Positions 6,639 to 10,201 of a DNA stretch of 10,201 nt are shown in pieces. Origin of the DNA: Competibacteraceae bacterium UBA3908 (GTDB lineage: Bacteria > Pseudomonadota > Gammaproteobacteria > Competibacterales > Competibacteraceae). The stretch spans positions 1-10,201 of the forward strand of contig DGFE01000024.1 of assembly GCA_002391525.1 (NCBI GenBank), in the 5' to 3' direction. The notes below the pieces were generated by a model. It saw only the letters and a program-made list of their open reading frames with translations, was not told the origin of the DNA and did not search any database. Position 1 is the stretch's first letter. Every line of letters begins with the position of its first letter. Made by a program: the position numbers and the translations under genes.

Positions 6639-8111
6639 TCACTTGCAGCGGATATGCTCGTAGATGTTCAGGTAGTCCTGGCCAGGCCGATACCACGAAT
6701 AATCGTAGTTCATGCCGTGGATCATCAGGCGGCGGAAATCGTCCGGATAGGCGTACCACAGGGCGATGGCGCGGTGCATGGCCGATTCGATGCCAGGGTG
6801 ATCGGCTCCATGGAAGACGTAGCCGTTGCGTTCCTCGAAGGGCTTGTGGGAATAATCCTTGTCGAACACCGTATCCTTGAGGCCGCCGACCTCGCGCACG
6901 ATGGGCACCGTGCCGTATTTCAGCGCGATCATCTGGGTCAGGCCGCAGGGCTCGAACAGGCTGGGCATGACCACCATGTCCGCCCCTGCGTAGATCAGGT
7001 GAGACAGGTCTTCATCGAAGCCGAGTTCGAGATGGCAATCCGGGCTGTCGTTGAGATGCCGCTTGAGGTTCCAGAACTGGTGGTTGATGTGCGGGTCCGG
7101 GCTGGAGCCGAGCAGCACGAATTGGGCGTTGTGGCGCAGGGCGTAGAAAATGGCGTGATGGATCAGGTGGACACCCTTCTGGCTGTCCAGCCGGCCAACA
7201 TAGGCGATGATCGGCTTGAAATCCTTGCGCAGCCACAGCCGGTCGCGCAGCGCGTCCTTGTTGGCGTACTTCCGGTCCAGGGTGTCGATGCCGTAGCGGC
7301 TGGGAATATGCGGATCGATCTCGGGATTCCAGACATCGTAATCGATGCCGTTCAGCACGCCGCCGAACTTGTTCTGATGGATATTCAGGGTATGGTTCAA
7401 GCCGCTGCCCTGATCGGTGAAGCGGGCTTCGTGGGCGTGGGTCGGCGACACCGTGGTCACGAAGTTGGAATAGACGATGCCGCCCTTCATCAGATTGACG
7501 GCGGTGTGGTTGTGGTTATCGCGCAACCGATCGTAGTTGAAGTAGTGGGCGATGTTGGTCAGGCCGGTGGCCCACAGCGCGTATTCGCCGGTCAACCCCT
7601 GATGCTTGAAGTTGTGGATGGTGTAGCAGACCCGCTGCCAGTGCATCCCGGCATGGGCGTACTGCTCGAACAGCAGCACCGGCACCAGCCCGGTTTGCCA
7701 GTCGTGGCAGTGGATGATGTCGGGGCGGCGATTGTCCTTGAGCAGGAATTCCAGCGCCGCCTTGCTGAAGAAGGCGAAACGGCTGACATCGTCGTGGAAG
7801 CCGTAGAAATGGCCGCGATTGAAGAAGTTGTCCTGGGAATGGGGCTCGATGAAGAAACACTTGCGGCCGTGGACGAAGCCAAACCACACCGAGCAATGGA
7901 CAGCGCCGTTGTACCAGGGTACCCACAGATCTTTCATACTGACTTGCAGGCCCCAGATCTGGTCGTAGCGCATGCAGTCGTACTTCGGCAGGATGATGTG
8001 GACCTCGTTGCCGCGGATTTCCAGTTCCCGACTCAGACCGAAGATCACGTCAGCCAACCCGCCAACTTTCGCCACGGGGGCGCATTCAGGAGCAATCTGC
8101 ACGATGTACAT
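6639..8111 (-). CDS. glgA: Glycogen/starch synthase, GT5 family
   Basis: Transfers glucose from ADP-glucose (or possibly UDP-glucose) to the non-reducing end of an alpha-1,4-glucan. The 490 residues show the whole GT5/GT-B layout. The N-terminal donor-binding loop is KVGGLADV (15-22), HCHDWQTG is at 134-141 and TIHNFKHQG at 164-172. The C-terminal domain has YVGRLDSQKG (304-313; R307 and K312 contact phosphate in the family) and PSLFEPCGLTQ (383-393; E387). KVGGL instead of the E. coli KTGGL resembles the plant starch synthase III/IV type and some bacterial second-copy GlgA proteins. The ATG at 8111 has AAGGACGG upstream. The gene lies 93 bp after the GH13 gene and 128 bp before the long GH57 gene on the same strand, so joint transcription is likely. 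Confidence 0.95.
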   Translation of the reverse strand: MYIVQIAPECAPVAKVGGLADVIFGLSRELEIRGNEVHIILPKYDCMRYDQIWGLQVSMKDLWVPWYNGAVHCSVWFGFVHGRKCFFIEPHSQDNFFNRGHFYGFHDDVSRFAFFSKAALEFLLKDNRRPDIIHCHDWQTGLVPVLLFEQYAHAGMHWQRVCYTIHNFKHQGLTGEYALWATGLTNIAHYFNYDRLRDNHNHTAVNLMKGGIVYSNFVTTVSPTHAHEARFTDQGSGLNHTLNIHQNKFGGVLNGIDYDVWNPEIDPHIPSRYGIDTLDRKYANKDALRDRLWLRKDFKPIIAYVGRLDSQKGVHLIHHAIFYALRHNAQFVLLGSSPDPHINHQFWNLKRHLNDSPDCHLELGFDEDLSHLIYAGADMVVMPSLFEPCGLTQMIALKYGTVPIVREVGGLKDTVFDKDYSHKPFEERNGYVFHGADHPGIESAMHRAIALWYAYPDDFRRLMIHGMNYDYSWYRPGQDYLNIYEHIRCK

Positions 8112-8149
8112 AAACGTCCGTCCTTTTTAATATTCCGGGCGCGGACTTG

Positions 8150-8188
8150 GCGGTCCAAACCACCTTCGTTCCAGAAGACGCGGACCGC
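8150..8188 (-). repeat. Two-tier hairpin between the GH13 gene and glgA
   Basis: A perfect 7-bp pairing GCGGTCC/GGACCGC (8182-8188 with 8150-8156) encloses a 25-nt loop. Within that loop a further 4-bp stem CTTC/GAAG can form (8174-8177 with 8164-8167). It fills the middle of the 93-bp intergenic gap. On the minus strand the next AT-rich run is the AATATTAAAAA just before the glgA ribosome binding site, not a U run, so a terminator is unlikely. Confidence 0.4.
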
Positions 8189-8204
8189 GACCGGGCCCTT
8201 TTAT

Positions 8205-9485
8205 CTAGTGTGGCAGATGGTCGCGGCTGGTCACCAGCACGAACCCCTGACCAGGCCGCAAGTCGTAGGAAAACGGCCGAGGGATATAGTCCAGGGCGTA
8301 TTCGGGCGACACGTCCACGAGTGGCGCGCCCGCCTGAATGTAAGTGCCCAGGTTCTCGGCCTGGAAGTATTGGTGATGCCAGGGATCCTTGTTGAGAAGG
8401 ATCAGCGCTTCCTCGGGGGTCCGGGTCGAGGCTTTCCACATGACCAGGATGTTCGGATTCTGACAGGGCAGGATGCTGGTCGGGCACTCTTCCTGGAAAA
8501 TCTTGTAGTGACGCTTGACGGCATTGACGCGGGCGATGAAGTCGCACAAATCGACATTCGGTTGTTCCCAGTCGCCCGGCCGGGTATTGACCACGTGCAG
8601 GCGGCGGCGGAAGCCGTACTCGAAGCCGATGGGGATCATCGCACCGGCGGAGAACAGGGCGGAAAACAGATAGTGTTGCTTCATCGCCGCCACGTTGCCG
8701 TTGACTTCCTGGAACAGTCGGTCAGTGTCGTGACTTTCGGGAAAGCTGATGGACGGAGCGATGTCGCGCACCAGTTGATATTGCTCCATCAGCCAGGGGC
8801 TGTGGAAATCCCACCACTTGGAGCTGTTGAACACGTAATCGAAGCCGGCCTGGGCGGTCTGTTTGGTCTGGTCGGCGGTGCAGCCCAGGGTTTCGGCGGT
8901 AAAGACCGCTTCGGGGTATTTTTGCCGAGCTTCGCGGATCAGCCGGCTCCAGATGTGTCCCGGAATCTGATAGGCCGCGTCGCAACGAAAGCCCTTGAAG
9001 CCCAGCTGCAACAGATATTCGATAATCTTGTAGCAGTAACGGTATAGCCCTTCCGGGTCGGAGGTGTGCTGGTGGTCGAAGCGGGCCAGGTCGCCCCACA
9101 CCACCTTGTGGCCATCCTCCATGCAGAAAGGGTGCGCGATGTCGCCGTTTTCCTGGATGAACCATTCGCGATGCTGGCGCGTCAGTTCGGAGTCGAAGGC
9201 GCAATGGTTGATGACCAGGTCCACCATCACCTTGAGACCCAGTTTGTCGGCCGCGGCGAGCGCGTTCCGGAGCTGCTGTTCGGGGGTGAGTTTGGAATTC
9301 GGATCCACCAGCAGCGGGTTCAGTTGGAAATAATCCACGATGGAATACAAACTGCCCGAATAGCCGGGTTTTTGCACGGGATTGACAAAGATCCAGTCGA
9401 AACCCATGTCGGCGGCTCGTTCGAGATGCGGCTCCCAGTCTCCGCAGTGCCCGGCCAACAAGGGAAAAAGATTGTAGATCAGCAT
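8205..9485 (-). CDS. GH13 alpha-amylase-family enzyme, compact, GlgE-like core
   Basis: A glycoside hydrolase family 13 (beta/alpha)8-barrel enzyme of 426 residues acting on alpha-glucans, cytoplasmic with no signal peptide. Conserved regions are complete: DLVINH (89-94), GFRCDAA (165-171) with R167 and nucleophile D169, TAETLG (196-201) with acid/base E198, and FPESHDTDR (248-256) with H252 and D253. A short beta-rich C-terminal part follows. The segments DPEGLY (143-148) and AGFDYVFNSSKWWDF (213-227) recall maltosyltransferase GlgE more than secreted amylases. It lacks the extra N-terminal domains of full GlgE (about 650-700 residues), so a GlgE function cannot be claimed. The ATG at 9485 is chosen because AGGGGAG lies 5 nt upstream; the open frame continues to 10151 through bfr but that is a shadow. 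It is the first gene of the cluster. Confidence 0.88.
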   Translation of the reverse strand: MLIYNLFPLLAGHCGDWEPHLERAADMGFDWIFVNPVQKPGYSGSLYSIVDYFQLNPLLVDPNSKLTPEQQLRNALAAADKLGLKVMVDLVINHCAFDSELTRQHREWFIQENGDIAHPFCMEDGHKVVWGDLARFDHQHTSDPEGLYRYCYKIIEYLLQLGFKGFRCDAAYQIPGHIWSRLIREARQKYPEAVFTAETLGCTADQTKQTAQAGFDYVFNSSKWWDFHSPWLMEQYQLVRDIAPSISFPESHDTDRLFQEVNGNVAAMKQHYLFSALFSAGAMIPIGFEYGFRRRLHVVNTRPGDWEQPNVDLCDFIARVNAVKRHYKIFQEECPTSILPCQNPNILVMWKASTRTPEEALILLNKDPWHHQYFQAENLGTYIQAGAPLVDVSPEYALDYIPRPFSYDLRPGQGFVLVTSRDHLPH

Positions 9486-9649
9486 GACGACTCCCCTGAG
9501 TTCTTCGTTCTGATTCTCGAGACGCGATGGAACGTCCGAACAGGATCGCGCTGGCCTGGACGCGGCGCGAAATTTTGGAAATCGTATCACGAAACCGTGG
9601 GCAGCGGCAGTTCGCGTGTAGTCGACGCGCATCGGCCAACCGGACCGGC

Positions 9650-9663
9650 GGCCCGCCCGGGCC
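9650..9663 (-). repeat. GC hairpin directly after the bfr stop
   Basis: An inverted repeat GGCCC-GGGC-GGGCC lies one base after the bfr stop codon on the minus strand. No U run follows, so an intrinsic terminator is not shown. The rest of the 179-bp bfr-GH13 gap (9486-9664) has no gene. I see no promoter there that I would defend; the best -10-like element is TACGAT near 9583-9588, without a clear -35. Confidence 0.3.
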
Positions 9664-9664
9664 T

Positions 9665-10129
9665 CTAGAGCTGCGCCTGCAGATAGTTGGGCAGACCGAG
9701 ACGGTCGATCAGCGCCAACTGGGTTTCCAGCCAGCCGATATGTTCTTCTTCGCTGGCCAGGATGGCGGCCAACAGCTCGCGAGTCACGTAGTCGCCGCAG
9801 CTCTCGCAGTAGCCGATGGCCTCTTTGTACAGCGGGTGGGCAATGTATTCGAGTTTGAGATCGCCGCGCAGGATTTCCTCGACATTCTCGCCGATGTGCA
9901 GCTTCCCGAGATCCTGCAGATTGGGCAAGCCTTCCAGTTCCAGAATCCGCCGCGTCAGCCGGTCGGCGTGTTTCATCTCGTCGATGGATTCTTCGTACTC
10001 GTGCTTGCCGAGTTTGCCGAATCCCCAGTTGTCGAGCAGGCGGGCATGGAGAAAATACTGATTGATGGAGGTCAGTTCGTTCCTGAGCGCTTTGTTCAGA
10101 TATTCGACAACCTTGGCATCGCCTTTCAT
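9665..10129 (-). CDS. bfr: Bacterioferritin
   Basis: A haem-containing ferritin that oxidises Fe(II) at a di-iron centre and stores ferric iron in a 24-subunit cytoplasmic shell. The 154-residue four-helix protein carries all six ferroxidase ligands at the standard numbers: E18, E51, H54, E94, E127 and H130. The haem-ligating methionine is present as M52, so it is the catalytic, haem-binding type rather than a Bfr-alpha lacking either set. C108 and C111 (YCESC) are a small local peculiarity with no clear role. The ATG at 10129 is preceded by GGAGAA at good spacing. It lies upstream of the glucan cluster on the same strand but 179 bp away, so shared transcription is uncertain. Its promoter is probably in 10130-10201 or beyond the window. 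Confidence 0.97.
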   Translation of the reverse strand: MKGDAKVVEYLNKALRNELTSINQYFLHARLLDNWGFGKLGKHEYEESIDEMKHADRLTRRILELEGLPNLQDLGKLHIGENVEEILRGDLKLEYIAHPLYKEAIGYCESCGDYVTRELLAAILASEEEHIGWLETQLALIDRLGLPNYLQAQL

Positions 10130-10201
10130 CGGATGGTTCTCCCACGGTCATTACAAATCGATAGCGAACCAGGCTGCCCGCGGCGGAGCGGCGTCCACGA
10201 C

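Noticed and set aside
6511..6759. Open frame upstream of the long GH57 start, running into the end of glgA
   Set aside because: Arg/Pro-rich translation with no similarity to GH57; a good ribosome binding site marks the start at 6510.
6513..9047. 844-codon open frame on the plus strand, antisense to glgA and much of the GH13 gene
   Set aside because: It has no ribosome binding site or recognisable domain, and its length follows from the codon bias of the GC-rich genes opposite. glgA and GH13 on the minus strand carry complete family motifs.

Overview
This is a GC-rich bacterial window with compact, mostly leftward (minus-strand) genes. The content suggests a proteobacterium, most likely gammaproteobacterial. 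The reasons are the argC-erpA-tyrS order and a strong rRNA-type promoter pair just after tyrS; from general knowledge, tyrS next to an rrn operon and argC next to erpA recur in Gammaproteobacteria. No 16S sequence lies inside the window, so the assignment is inference. A glycogen-storing lineage would fit the carbohydrate genes, but the species cannot be named from sequence alone.

Layout from the left end. Positions 1-223 hold no gene. They carry two tandem leftward sigma70 promoters: a perfect TTGACA-16 bp-TATAAT with a GC-rich discriminator, and about 100 bp further on a TTGCAA-16 bp-TATACT followed by a short hairpin. The arrangement looks like rrn P1/P2, with the transcribed operon expected just outside the left edge. 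Next come tyrS (tyrosyl-tRNA synthetase), erpA (A-type Fe-S carrier) and argC (arginine biosynthesis), all leftward. A 17-bp palindrome upstream of erpA resembles an IscR type 1 site. A rightward gene for a membrane-anchored TlpA/ResA-like thioredoxin (3191-3691) is divergent from argC.

The main block (3738-9485, leftward) is an alpha-glucan cluster. In transcription order it encodes a compact GH13 enzyme, a GlgA-type glycogen/starch synthase, and two different GH57 alpha-glucan-active enzymes. GlgA would elongate an alpha-1,4-glucan, and the GH13 and GH57 proteins would trim, transfer or branch it. No glgC, GH13-type glgB, glgP or glgX lies in the window, so the pathway is either completed elsewhere or is a non-classical variant. 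Strong GC hairpins sit in the gaps GH13-glgA and GH57-GH57. At the right end is bfr (bacterioferritin), also leftward, 179 bp upstream of the GH13 gene.

All nine genes look intact, with the expected catalytic residues visible. I see no insertion sequences, tRNA genes, CRISPR arrays or clear signs of recent transfer. No gene-free stretch exceeds 300 bp. The most interesting items are the GH57/GH57/GlgA/GH13 set, the rrn-like promoter pair, and the candidate IscR operator.
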